DNA of 23,783 nucleotides from Bacillota bacterium (GTDB lineage: Bacteria; Bacillota_E; JAJZYS01; JAJYTV01), in the NCBI GenBank assembly GCA_021845645.1, contig JAJZVM010000057.1, positions 1 to 23,783 on the forward strand, in the 5' to 3' direction. Below are positions 8,401 to 15,046 of the stretch, in pieces; positions within the stretch are counted from its first letter, which is position 1; every line of letters begins with the position of its first letter. The notes beneath the pieces are model-generated. The model was not told the origin of the DNA. It did not search any database and saw only the letters and a program-made list of their open reading frames with translations. The position numbers and the translations under genes are program-made.

Positions 8401-9154
8401 ACGCGGCGTTGTACCAGTCCGCGCTTTCGGGCACGTCGGTCTGCTCACCCCAGATCTGGGGCGAGGCGATCGGCAGGTCGGCGTACCAGTCGTAGAAGCT
8501 GAGGATCGTGCCGCCGATGAGCGAGAGGAACCGTGTGCCGGCGGCATAGCTGACCATCGACATGGCCGGGATGGGTGTGAACCCCACGACACGGTCCGGA
8601 CCCCAGTGGCGCACCGTCTCGACGGTGGCGGCGGCGATGAGCTCGGAGATCTCGTCCCAGCTCGCGCGCACGAAGCCGCCCTTGCCGCGCTGGGACCGGT
8701 ACGCCTCCCGCCGCTCGGGGCTCGATGTAAGCAGGCGCCAGGCCGCCACGGGATCCTTCGTCTCGCCGAGCGCCTCACGCCACGCGGCGATGAGGCTGCC
8801 GCGCACGTAGGGGTAGCGGATGCGCAGAGGGCTGTACTCGTACCAGGAGAAGCTCGCGCCGCGCGGGCAGCCGCGCGGTTCGTACTCCGGCGTGTCCGGG
8901 CCCAGCGACGGGTAGTCCGTCTGCTGCGTCTCCCAGGTGATGATCCCGTCCTTGACATGGATCTTCCAGCTGCACGAGCCGGTGCAGTTCACGCCGTGCG
9001 TCGAGCGCACGACCTTGTCGTGCTGCCAGCGGTCCCGGTAAAGCCTCTCCCACTGGCGACCGCGCGGGTTCTCTTCGCTCCAGCCGTCGCTCAGGCGTGG
9101 CCCGCGGCGCAGGTAGGTAAGCGCGTTGCCGAGCGCATTCACGCGTTTGCTCAT
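5480..9154 (-). CDS. narG: Respiratory nitrate reductase alpha subunit, molybdenum catalytic subunit
   Basis: NarG reduces nitrate to nitrite at a Mo-bis-MGD centre. The 1224-aa product has normal length. The FS0 cluster motif is His-x3-Cys-x3-Cys-x34-Cys (H53, C57, C61, C96), the same spacing as E. coli NarG and the mark of the NarG rather than Nap type. The segment YDWYADLP (residues 221-228) contains the Asp that ligates Mo, followed by WGEQTDVPESADWYN. The N-terminus lacks a cleavable signal but has the RRGPRLSDGW region, where membrane-bound NarG proteins carry a vestigial twin-arginine-like sequence. The ATG at 9154 overlaps the preceding hemerythrin-like gene's stop as ATGA, with GAGGGGG 10 nt upstream. 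It is followed by narH with an 11-nt overlap. Confidence 0.98.
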   Translation of the reverse strand: MSKRVNALGNALTYLRRGPRLSDGWSEENPRGRQWERLYRDRWQHDKVVRSTHGVNCTGSCSWKIHVKDGIITWETQQTDYPSLGPDTPEYEPRGCPRGASFSWYEYSPLRIRYPYVRGSLIAAWREALGETKDPVAAWRLLTSSPERREAYRSQRGKGGFVRASWDEISELIAAATVETVRHWGPDRVVGFTPIPAMSMVSYAAGTRFLSLIGGTILSFYDWYADLPIASPQIWGEQTDVPESADWYNAAYMIVWGTNLPMTRTPDAHFMVEARYKGTRVAAVSPDYAEYVKFSDLWLPARAGTDAALALAMMHVILKEFYVDRQVPYFQDYARRFTDLPFLVRLSERDGRHYADRFLRASDLGAAGEADLWKTVVWDETTSAPVCPNGSLGYRWDGSGRWNLRLESEEGSPVSPGLTFLGSEHRSVALDFPYFGSGEGEAIRRHVPVRELQAAEGPVLVTTVYDLLLASVGVGRGLPGDYPADYDDLKPYTPAWQEAITGVERKLAIQVAREFAEGAEKTRGRAMIAMGAGINHWYHSDVIYRAIVGLVLLTGCEGVNGGGWAHYVGQEKVRPLEGWSTLAFAGDWVPAARQQNGTSFFYFATDQFRYEDLDTKELTWPGGGKFAQMHPADVNALAARLGWLPSYPQFRENSLETAKRARAEGADDSAAVASVVRRLKEGELAFSIDAPDLEENFPRVFFLWRANLLASSGKGHEYFLRHLLGADGHILSKEDGLRRPATVACEGEAPQGKLDLLVDIDFRMTGSGLYADIVLPAATWYEKHDISSTDMHPFVHPFNPAISPPWETRSDWDTFRTIARKFSELAEDHLPAQEDLVMAPLLHDTPQETGQPLGEVRDWRQGDVEPVPGKTMPRLLLVERDYPHVYQQMTTLGPRAERQITQKGIVIPTADAYQALARELGTSRREGPGMGRPRLETAEQAANAILRLSGATNGHQAVAAWKALEPSTGLRLGEVARGREEDVYTVKDLTAQPRLAIAAPVWSGLEAHGRRYSPFTANVELEIPWRTLTGRQHFYVDHEVMLDFGEGLPVYRPPLMVHPFPQGQESPANGKQLTLRYLTPHGKWGIHSTYTDTLTMLTLFRGGPTIWLSPKDAEALDVKDNDWLEALNRNGAVAARAVVSHRIPEGVAIMYHAQDRTIAVPGTKVTGDRGGAHNSLTRVLPKPTHMIGGYAQLSYGFNYYGPTGHQRDEMTVVRRLGEVDWLED

Positions 9155-9621
9155 GAATCGGCTGCCCCCTCGGATGGTTGCGCTTCGCGGGTCAGGGAGC
9201 CAGATACCTGCGGCAGGAAGGTCTCTTCCTCGAAGGCGGAGTGTAGTCGCTGCACGTGCAGCAGCGCCGTGAAACGGTCCATCACGGCCGCAGTGACCTG
9301 TCCCTCACGTCCGAGCTCCCGCTCCGCCTCGTCCACGAGCAGTCGCATCAGCTCATGATCCCGGATGAGGGCAGTCACCACGGGCCTCAGTTCCGGCAGG
9401 CGCTGGGTGACCCACGGGAAGACGTCCTGCTCCTCCGCCTCCGCGTGGGAGATCACCCTCCCCCGCCACCCGTTTGCAAGCTCCCGAGCGAGCCTCAGGG
9501 TCGTGTGCGGTTCCTGGCTGCTCCAAGAGGCGCGCAGCAGGTCGGTGCCGACTTCCATCTCGGCACGTGCAGCGTCATGAATGTCACGATGGGCTTGCCG
9601 GTTTGCCAAAGACGGTCCCAT
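9151..9621 (-). CDS. Hemerythrin-like HHE-domain protein, first gene of the nar operon
   Basis: A 156-aa soluble four-helix protein of the hemerythrin HHE cation-binding family, which bind a di-iron centre and in various bacteria sense or buffer O2 or NO or help repair iron centres. Candidate ligands are H15, H59 and E63/E64 in HAEAEEQDVFP, H89 in RDHELM, and H127 with E131 in LHSAFEEETFLP. The ATG at 9621 has a G-rich ribosome binding stretch about 6 nt upstream; a GTG at 9627 is an alternative adding two residues. The stop overlaps the narG start by 4 nt, so it is probably translated together with nitrate reductase. A role in NO protection or NarG maturation is inferred from position only. 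Confidence 0.85.
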   Translation of the reverse strand: MGPSLANRQAHRDIHDAARAEMEVGTDLLRASWSSQEPHTTLRLARELANGWRGRVISHAEAEEQDVFPWVTQRLPELRPVVTALIRDHELMRLLVDEAERELGREGQVTAAVMDRFTALLHVQRLHSAFEEETFLPQVSGSLTREAQPSEGAADS

Positions 9622-9638
9622 AGGCACCCCCCACTGCT

Positions 9639-9687
9639 ATTCTAAGACTCATCGCTCCAAACAGGTCCGTAAGTGCCCCACATCACA
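9639..9687 (-). promoter_or_regulatory. Possible promoter of the nar operon
   Basis: On the minus strand TAGAAT (9644-9639) is a fair -10 hexamer 17 nt before the hemerythrin-like start codon. No good -35 hexamer lies at 16-18 nt. A degenerate CRP/FNR-family-like element, TGTGA-N6-GCACT (9687-9672), lies upstream where an activator could replace a -35 contact. The second half-site matches poorly, so this is tentative. It is the only gap (239 bp) before the operon. Confidence 0.22.
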
Positions 9688-9829
9688 GCAGCCATAGGAC
9701 AAATGGCCGTCGCGGCAGGGCCCGATTGGGCATTGCCACCACGCCGAGCCTGGTGGGTGTAAGAGGGACTGCGGTTGCGTGACTGCGGTGCAGCCCTGTG
9801 CTTCGGCCTTTGGCGACCTGCTCTCAGAC

Positions 9830-9861
9830 GGCGGAGGAGGCGCCTGAGAGCCTCCTCCGCC
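9830..9861 (-). terminator. Hairpin terminator after the NO reductase gene
   Basis: GGCGGAGGAGGC (9830-9841) pairs perfectly with GCCTCCTCCGCC (9850-9861), giving a 12-bp stem with an 8-nt loop, 5 nt beyond the stop codon of the NO reductase gene. No T-tract follows on the minus strand, so termination is inferred from the stem and its position. Confidence 0.6.
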
Positions 9862-9866
9862 CTTCG

Positions 9867-12095
9867 TCACGCGTCGATCGATCTACCTCGGCCTGCCGCC
9901 ACCCGCCGATGCGCAACCAGCCGCACCTTTTGGAAGATGTCGACGGCCATGATGAGGGCCCCAGCCGCGAAGGTCACGTCGCCCGGCATGCGCAGCCACT
10001 GCCAGAGCGTCGTCGTGTTGTAGAAGGCCAGGCTGCGAGCATAGACGTACCCGTGATCGTAGACCGCCGCCAGTTGCGCGAACCCGATCGGCAAGAAGTT
10101 GAGCAGCAGCCAAAGCACCATGCCAATGTTGTAAAGCCAGAATGCCCAAGTCGCCAGTCTGTCGGAACAGCCCTGCTCGCCGACGATGTAGCGTAGACCG
10201 AAATACATGAGCCCGATGCCGAGCAAGCCGAACGCGCCGAACATAGCCGTATGCGCATGGGCAAGGGTCAGGAACGTACCATGCTCGTAGTAGTTTACAA
10301 GCGGCGCGTTGAGCAGGCCGCCCAGCACGCCGGCTCCAAAGAAGTTCCAGAATCCCGAACCGGTGATGTACAGGAAGGCGACGCGGTGCGGAAATGTCTC
10401 ATGACGCGTCTTGCGCCAGTTTTCTACGGACTCGACGATCATCAGGAGGAGCGGCATGACCTCGAGGAAGGAGAACATGCTGCCGAGGCTGATCCAGATC
10501 CAGGGCTCACCGATCCAGTACATGTGGTGACCCGTGCCGATGATGCCGCCCAGGAAGACCAAGATCAGCTCGAACCAGGTGGTGCGTTCTGCGGCCCGAC
10601 GCGACACTAGACCGAGAACCACAAGCAGATACGCGATGGCGACCACCGCGAAGAACTCGAAGGTGCCTTCCACCCAGAGATGGACAACCCACCAGCGCCA
10701 GAAGTCGGTCAGGGTGAACGAGTTCATGATCCAGGTGACGGGGAACATGCCGAAGACGTAGAGTCCCGCGATCGCGACGCTTGAGTACAGCAGGAGGTGT
10801 TCAAGGCTGCCAAAGCCCTTCTGACGCTTCATGGCCGGCCAAAGAGCACGGCCCACGATGAATGCCCAGAGGAACAGTCCAACGAACAACGCCAGTTGAT
10901 CGAAGCGTCCGAGCTGGAGATAGCTGAGGCCCTGGTTGCCAAACCAGAACCAGCTGTTGCCGGGTAGCCAGCCCTTGATACCCGCATACAGTCCGAACAG
11001 AGTTGCCAAGCCTACAACCCACACGGCGACGAACAGAATGTCGACCAGCAGGCCCTGGTGCTTAGGCTCCTTGCGACTGACGAGAGGCGCCAGGAAGAGC
11101 CCGCCGCCAATCCAGGAAATCGCGATCCAGAAGATCGCCGTCTGAATATGGACGGCCTTCAGCAAATTGAAGGGCAAGATGTTCAGGAGGTCCAGCCCGA
11201 AGAAGCTGCTGCGGTCGGCGTAGTAGTGCGCCATGGCAAGGCCGGCCAGGATCTGGATCAGAAACAGAATGGCCACCGAGACAAAGAACTTCTGCGTCTT
11301 GCGCTGGCTCGGGGTGAGTTCAGGGAATCCTTCCACTTCTACTTGCCCCGGGTCTTCCAGCGGTTCCCGGATGTGCGCGAAGTAGAAGTACACCGTCCCT
11401 CCGATGGCGGCAAGGAGCAGGCCGATAGAAGCCCATGTCCAGATGAACGTCGCTGTGGTCGGGACGTTGCCTGCCAAGGGATCATACGGCCAGTTGTTCG
11501 TGTACGAGTAGTCGAGGCCCGGACGATGGGCAACCGCCGTCCAGGCCGTGTAGAGGAAGAAGGCCGCCACCGCGCTGGCCTTGGCCGGTGTCAGGACGCC
11601 CGTCGCGCTGTAACCCTCCTGTGGTGCGGTCTTGAGCAGACGCGAGGCTGTCTCCCTCGCGATCTGACGCATCGCTTGGCCCTCGACTTCAGAGACGACG
11701 ATCTCCTGCCCGCGAAACTCTGTCCGCGCCAGGTCATGGCGCACCAGGTCTTCAACCGCAGCCCGGCGGCCAGGCCCAAGCTTGCTTACGGGGGCCCCGT
11801 ACATCCTCCTGGCATAGAGGACATTCATGCGCAAGGCCACCTGATGCAATGCGAGTGCCGTGTAGTCCTCACCGAAGTAGGCACCGTTGCCGTACAAGCT
11901 GCCGTAGTCCATGAGGTCAGCCTCCTGGAAGGCGGCTTTACCGGCGACGATCTTCGCCCCAACGAACACGGTCTCGCCAGAGGTGGTGACAAAGCGACCG
12001 GGAATTGGCGGACTCTCGCGGTAGGTATCCACTGTGCCCCATACGAACACAGCCACAACCACAATGAGAACGACAAGGAATACGCGCTTCAGCAC
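9867..12095 (-). CDS. norZ: Quinol-dependent nitric oxide reductase, single-subunit (qNOR)
   Basis: This enzyme reduces two NO to N2O with electrons from quinol, in the cytoplasmic membrane. The 742-aa chain has the qNOR layout: an N-terminal helix, a roughly 200-aa extracytoplasmic domain with PPIPGRFV and QEADLMDYGSLYGNGAYFG, then about twelve helices of the heme-copper oxidase superfamily. Metal ligands can be placed: H472 with H523 and H524 (GTGHHMYWIG) for FeB, the FeB Glu E476 in HLWVEGTFE, H316 and H615 for heme b, and H613 for heme b3 (LAHAHTAMFG). The spacing from H472 to H523 equals that in cNOR. No CuA motif is seen, so it is not the CuA type. The start is GTG at 12095 without a strong ribosome binding site. 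Base composition is somewhat lower in GC than the nar genes. Also called norB in some genomes. Confidence 0.96.
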   Translation of the reverse strand: MLKRVFLVVLIVVVAVFVWGTVDTYRESPPIPGRFVTTSGETVFVGAKIVAGKAAFQEADLMDYGSLYGNGAYFGEDYTALALHQVALRMNVLYARRMYGAPVSKLGPGRRAAVEDLVRHDLARTEFRGQEIVVSEVEGQAMRQIARETASRLLKTAPQEGYSATGVLTPAKASAVAAFFLYTAWTAVAHRPGLDYSYTNNWPYDPLAGNVPTTATFIWTWASIGLLLAAIGGTVYFYFAHIREPLEDPGQVEVEGFPELTPSQRKTQKFFVSVAILFLIQILAGLAMAHYYADRSSFFGLDLLNILPFNLLKAVHIQTAIFWIAISWIGGGLFLAPLVSRKEPKHQGLLVDILFVAVWVVGLATLFGLYAGIKGWLPGNSWFWFGNQGLSYLQLGRFDQLALFVGLFLWAFIVGRALWPAMKRQKGFGSLEHLLLYSSVAIAGLYVFGMFPVTWIMNSFTLTDFWRWWVVHLWVEGTFEFFAVVAIAYLLVVLGLVSRRAAERTTWFELILVFLGGIIGTGHHMYWIGEPWIWISLGSMFSFLEVMPLLLMIVESVENWRKTRHETFPHRVAFLYITGSGFWNFFGAGVLGGLLNAPLVNYYEHGTFLTLAHAHTAMFGAFGLLGIGLMYFGLRYIVGEQGCSDRLATWAFWLYNIGMVLWLLLNFLPIGFAQLAAVYDHGYVYARSLAFYNTTTLWQWLRMPGDVTFAAGALIMAVDIFQKVRLVAHRRVAAGRGRSIDA

Positions 12096-12443
12096 AGTCG
12101 TGAGGTGATCCGTGCAGATGCCCCCCTTTCATGGGCCGCCAAGGATGATCACAATCCCTGTTGGACAAAGGGCAGCCACACCCTTTGCCACGCATCACCA
12201 TTTGCTGGTTGCGTCCCATTAATGGAACAACTGGACCAATGCACTCTAGTCCACCTAGTCTTCTGATGCTCTCCTTGTCCGAAATTGGCCCGTCCACTGA
12301 TAGGCAAAGCATCGACCGTGCATATCCGAGCGTGGCTCCCACAGCACATGCGACCGGCCCCGCCTACCTGACGCGGTCGTGCCCAAAGGGCTCATTGAGG
12401 CGGCCCGTCTGCGGAAGGTGTACGGTGGAGGTGGGGTGGTCGC
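12096..12443. other. Divergent intergenic region between NO reductase and thioredoxin-like genes
   Basis: This 348-bp gap carries the control regions of two divergently transcribed genes. It holds an imperfect 16-bp palindrome at 12213-12228 and a 7-bp inverted repeat, CAAAGGG (12166-12172) with CCCTTTG (12181-12187). A TTGTCC hexamer at 12275 could be a -35 for the plus-strand gene, but the matching -10 is poor. I see no convincing promoter for either gene, no FNR box of the TTGAT-N4-ATCAA type and no supportable ORF. Confidence 0.5.
12213..12228. promoter_or_regulatory. Near-palindrome upstream of the NO reductase gene
   Basis: GTCCCATTAATGGAAC is a 16-bp palindrome with one mismatched pair around a perfect CCATTAATGG core. 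It lies 118 bp upstream of the NO reductase start and about 215 bp upstream of the divergent gene. The symmetry suggests a dimeric regulator site, but it does not match FNR, NnrR, NorR or NsrR sites as I know them. Confidence 0.3.
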
Positions 12444-12740
12444 ATGCGCATCGAGCTTATCTACTTCGAAGACTGTCCCAACTGGAAGCTCGCACATGCG
12501 AGGGTGCGCGCCGCCCTGGCCGCCGTTGGCCGCCCGGACGCCGCAGTGCACCTTCATCTCGTGCGCAGCCCGGCCGAGGCCGAAGCGGCTGGTATGCATG
12601 GCTCCCCGACCATCCTGGTGGACGGCCGCGACCCATTTGCGCCGTCCGACAGCGCCGTCTGGTCCTGCCGGCTCTACCCGGGCGAGAAGGGCCTGGACGG
12701 CGCCCCGAGCCTGGCCGATCTGGCGGCGGCCTTGCGCTGA
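12444..12740 (+). CDS. Small thioredoxin-fold protein with a single N-terminal cysteine
   Basis: A 98-aa cytoplasmic protein with the beta-alpha-beta opening of a thioredoxin/glutaredoxin fold: IELIYFEDCPNW, then a cis-Pro loop MHGSPTILVDGRDPF (S54-P55-T56). The usual CxxC is CPNW here (C11 to W14), so the resolving Cys of the motif is absent; a second Cys, C75, lies in AVWSCRLY. Similar short proteins are common in actinobacteria and some thermophiles and are sometimes labelled thioredoxin family or wrongly alkylmercury lyase. A purine-rich GGAGGTGG lies upstream of the ATG at 12444. It is divergent from the NO reductase gene and ends before a strong hairpin. A redox or metal-handling role is plausible; the specific substrate is unknown. 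Confidence 0.8.
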   Translation: MRIELIYFEDCPNWKLAHARVRAALAAVGRPDAAVHLHLVRSPAEAEAAGMHGSPTILVDGRDPFAPSDSAVWSCRLYPGEKGLDGAPSLADLAAALR

Positions 12741-12766
12741 GCTATCGCTCGCTGCTCGCCTGACAT

Positions 12767-12800
12767 GAGAGCGCCCGCGCATCGCTGCGCGGGCGCTCTC
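12767..12800. terminator. Strong bidirectional hairpin between convergent genes
   Basis: GAGAGCGCCCGCGC (12767-12780) and GCGCGGGCGCTCTC (12787-12800) form a perfect 14-bp stem with a 6-nt loop. It lies 26 bp after the thioredoxin-like stop and 18 bp after the nuoI stop, so it can serve both transcripts. There is no T-run on either side. Confidence 0.75.
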
Positions 12801-12818
12801 GGTTGGCGAGTGAACGCT

Positions 12819-13412
12819 TCAGCTTTCATCGGGGGGCACAGGCTCTCCAGGCAGGTAGCTCTCCACCAGAGGATACTGCATGTGCGGCCTGAAGCCCGCG
12901 CCGTAGGCCGCGATCTCCGTGCGCTGCGTCAGCTGCTCGATGCCATAGGCCAGGGTCTCGGATCCCCGGGACAGAGCCATGAGATCATACTCCCTGCTCA
13001 TGATCAATGCTTCCTCGGGGCACGCCTCGACGCAGAAGCCGCAGAAGATGCAGCGGCTGAGGTCGATCTCGTACCGAGAAGGTGCCTTCTCGATGCGGGG
13101 GTCGTCCACTTCCTTGGCTTCGATGGTGATGCACTGCGCAGGGCAGACGGTCTCGCAGAGGTAGCAGGCCGTGCACTTGAGGCTGCCGTCCGCTCGATGC
13201 GTCAGAACGTGCACGCCGCGAAAGCGGCGGGAGTACGGCTTGCGCTGCTCGGGGTACTGGATGGTCACATGCTCGCGCCCCACCGTCGCGCGCACCATGT
13301 TGCGCAAGGTCACTTCCATGCCCGCGAGAGTGCCGGCGGCGCTGCTCAGTACGTCCGTCTTGGCCTCCGCCGCCTGGCGCACGTCAACGACCCGCGAAGC
13401 CTTCCTGGCCAT
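12819..13412 (-). CDS. nuoI: NADH-quinone oxidoreductase subunit I
   Basis: NuoI is the peripheral-arm ferredoxin-like subunit of complex I that carries clusters N6a and N6b and passes electrons towards N2 in NuoB. The 197-aa product has two 8-iron-ferredoxin motifs, C80-x2-C-x2-C-x3-C90 (CTACYLCETVCP) and C121-x2-C-x2-C-x3-C131 (CIFCGFCVEACP). The ATG at 13412 has GGAGG 7 nt upstream, located inside the end of nuoG; the two genes overlap by 29 bp. It is the last gene of the nuo cluster here and is followed by the 14-bp hairpin, so nuoH, J, K and the antiporter-like subunits are not next to it. Confidence 0.96.
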   Translation of the reverse strand: MARKASRVVDVRQAAEAKTDVLSSAAGTLAGMEVTLRNMVRATVGREHVTIQYPEQRKPYSRRFRGVHVLTHRADGSLKCTACYLCETVCPAQCITIEAKEVDDPRIEKAPSRYEIDLSRCIFCGFCVEACPEEALIMSREYDLMALSRGSETLAYGIEQLTQRTEIAAYGAGFRPHMQYPLVESYLPGEPVPPDES

Positions 13413-15030
13413 AGTGCATCCTCCCTTCAGGCGGGTAGACCGTCGCGGTCCGGCTCTCGAGCATGGCGTAGCTGAGTCCGCGGAACGCCGGCACGCTGGC
13501 GGCGATCTCGTGGAACACGTGCTCCGATCCCGTCTGCCGCCGTGTGGAAGTGGCGTACTGCCAGAAGTCCCCTAGGACGTCGGCTGCCGGCCGCGTCGCT
13601 CCCTGCGACGAGACGGCCCTGCCCGCATACTGCGTGACGCCCTGGTAGTTGGTGTAGGTGCCTTCCTCCTCGGACCACGCAGCTACTGGCAGCAGCACCT
13701 TCGCCTGGGCCAGGTAGGGCACGTCGTGCGTCGTCAGCACGACGCTCTCCCGGACGGCTGCCAACAGGCGTTGCAGGAGGTCCGTCGTGTCCGGGTTTTC
13801 CTCGCCCACGAGAGGCGGATGATAGAGCATCAGGAGCGCCCCGAACTCGCCCTTCTCCGCCAAGGCGACGAGGCCCGCAAGCCCCACGCCATGACTGAAG
13901 CCCAGGTGCAAGGCCCCCATCGTATTCGGGTGCTTGTCGACGCGGCGCAGCAAGGTGTCCTGCCGCTCCGATGCCGCCTCGCTCTCCCTGTCGAGGCGAA
14001 ACTCCAGCCGGTGCTGCGGAAACACCGCCTCGACGTACTGCCGAAACAGCCAGAGGCTCTCGTTGGTGGCGGAGGCACAGGCGAGCGCTGCAAGCGGCAG
14101 TCCCTTGGCAGCGGTCGCGGCGCGCAGGCTCCTATCGGCCAGGGCCGTCGCCTCCGACCAGTCAAGCCTGGAGTCGCCCCGTCTCGGATGCGCCAGGCGC
14201 GGTGCAGCGTCCAGGCTCTTGAAGCTCAGCCGACCCTCGTCGCAGAGCCAGCTGCGGTTGACGCTCGGGTTCCGGCGCGGGACGACGCGCTCGATCCGGC
14301 CTTGGAAGTGGTCGATCCGCACGTTGCAGCCGGTGCTGCAGCCGGCGCAGATGGAGTCCGTGTGGCTGAGATGCCAGACCCTGCGCTTGAAGCGGAAGTC
14401 TTGGGATGTCAAGGCACCGACAGGGCAGACATCGGCGAGATTCCCGGCATAGGGGTCCTGCAGCGCCCGATCTTCGAACGGCGTCAGTTCGACGTGGTTG
14501 CCTCGGCGCACGAACTGCAGTTCCGCGTAGCCCGAGACTTCCTCTGAGAACCGGACGCAGCGCGAGCACATCACGCACCGCTCCGCATCGAGCACGATAC
14601 GCGAGCCGAGGCTCACCCGCTTGCGCTTGTGTACCTTTTCCACAGGATCGACCCGGCTTGGATGCTGGCCGTAGTCCGGGCGCATGTAGAAGTCCTGCAA
14701 GGAGCACTCTCCCGCCTGGTCGCAGATCGGGCAGTCGAGTGGGTGGTTCACAAGCAGGAACTCGAGGACTCCGTGGACGGCGCGCGACGCCACGGCGCTC
14801 GTGTGCGGCGTCCTGACAACCATCCCGTCCATGACCGGCGTGGCGCAGGCCACCACGGGCTTCTGGAATCCCTCGACGTCGACGAGGCACATGCGGCAGT
14901 TGCCCTCCGGCTTGAGGTCCGGGTGGTAGCAGAAGCGCGGGATCTCGACGCCCAGGCGATCCGCGGCCTGGATCACGCTCGTCCCCTGCTCCACCTCGAT
15001 CTGCCGTCCATCGATCGTCACGATCGGCAC
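13384..15030 (-). CDS. nuoG: NADH-quinone oxidoreductase subunit G, short form
   Basis: NuoG carries FeS clusters of the NADH-oxidising module of complex I. The 548-aa chain shows N1b (C34, C45, C48, C62), N5 (H96, C100, C103, C109), N4 (C152, C155, C158, C202) and the optional N7 cluster (C228, C231, C235, C263). The C-terminal molybdopterin-oxidoreductase-like domain is present from about residue 220 but is short: family members commonly run 680-900 aa. The start is GTG at 15030 with AAAGGGGG about 9 nt upstream and 16 nt after the nuoF stop; it gives the standard N-terminus IVTIDGRQIEV. The 3' end overlaps nuoI by 29 bp. Confidence 0.95.
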   Translation of the reverse strand: MPIVTIDGRQIEVEQGTSVIQAADRLGVEIPRFCYHPDLKPEGNCRMCLVDVEGFQKPVVACATPVMDGMVVRTPHTSAVASRAVHGVLEFLLVNHPLDCPICDQAGECSLQDFYMRPDYGQHPSRVDPVEKVHKRKRVSLGSRIVLDAERCVMCSRCVRFSEEVSGYAELQFVRRGNHVELTPFEDRALQDPYAGNLADVCPVGALTSQDFRFKRRVWHLSHTDSICAGCSTGCNVRIDHFQGRIERVVPRRNPSVNRSWLCDEGRLSFKSLDAAPRLAHPRRGDSRLDWSEATALADRSLRAATAAKGLPLAALACASATNESLWLFRQYVEAVFPQHRLEFRLDRESEAASERQDTLLRRVDKHPNTMGALHLGFSHGVGLAGLVALAEKGEFGALLMLYHPPLVGEENPDTTDLLQRLLAAVRESVVLTTHDVPYLAQAKVLLPVAAWSEEEGTYTNYQGVTQYAGRAVSSQGATRPAADVLGDFWQYATSTRRQTGSEHVFHEIAASVPAFRGLSYAMLESRTATVYPPEGRMHYGQEGFAGR

Positions 15031-15046
15031 CGCTCATCGCCCCCTT

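Noticed and set aside
9628..9700. Canonical FNR box (TTGAT-N4-ATCAA) for the nar operon
   Set aside because: I looked for it on both strands and found only a degenerate TGTGA half-site; no acceptable match.
11058..12266. 402-codon open frame on the plus strand
   Set aside because: Antisense to the NO reductase gene and its leader; no motif.
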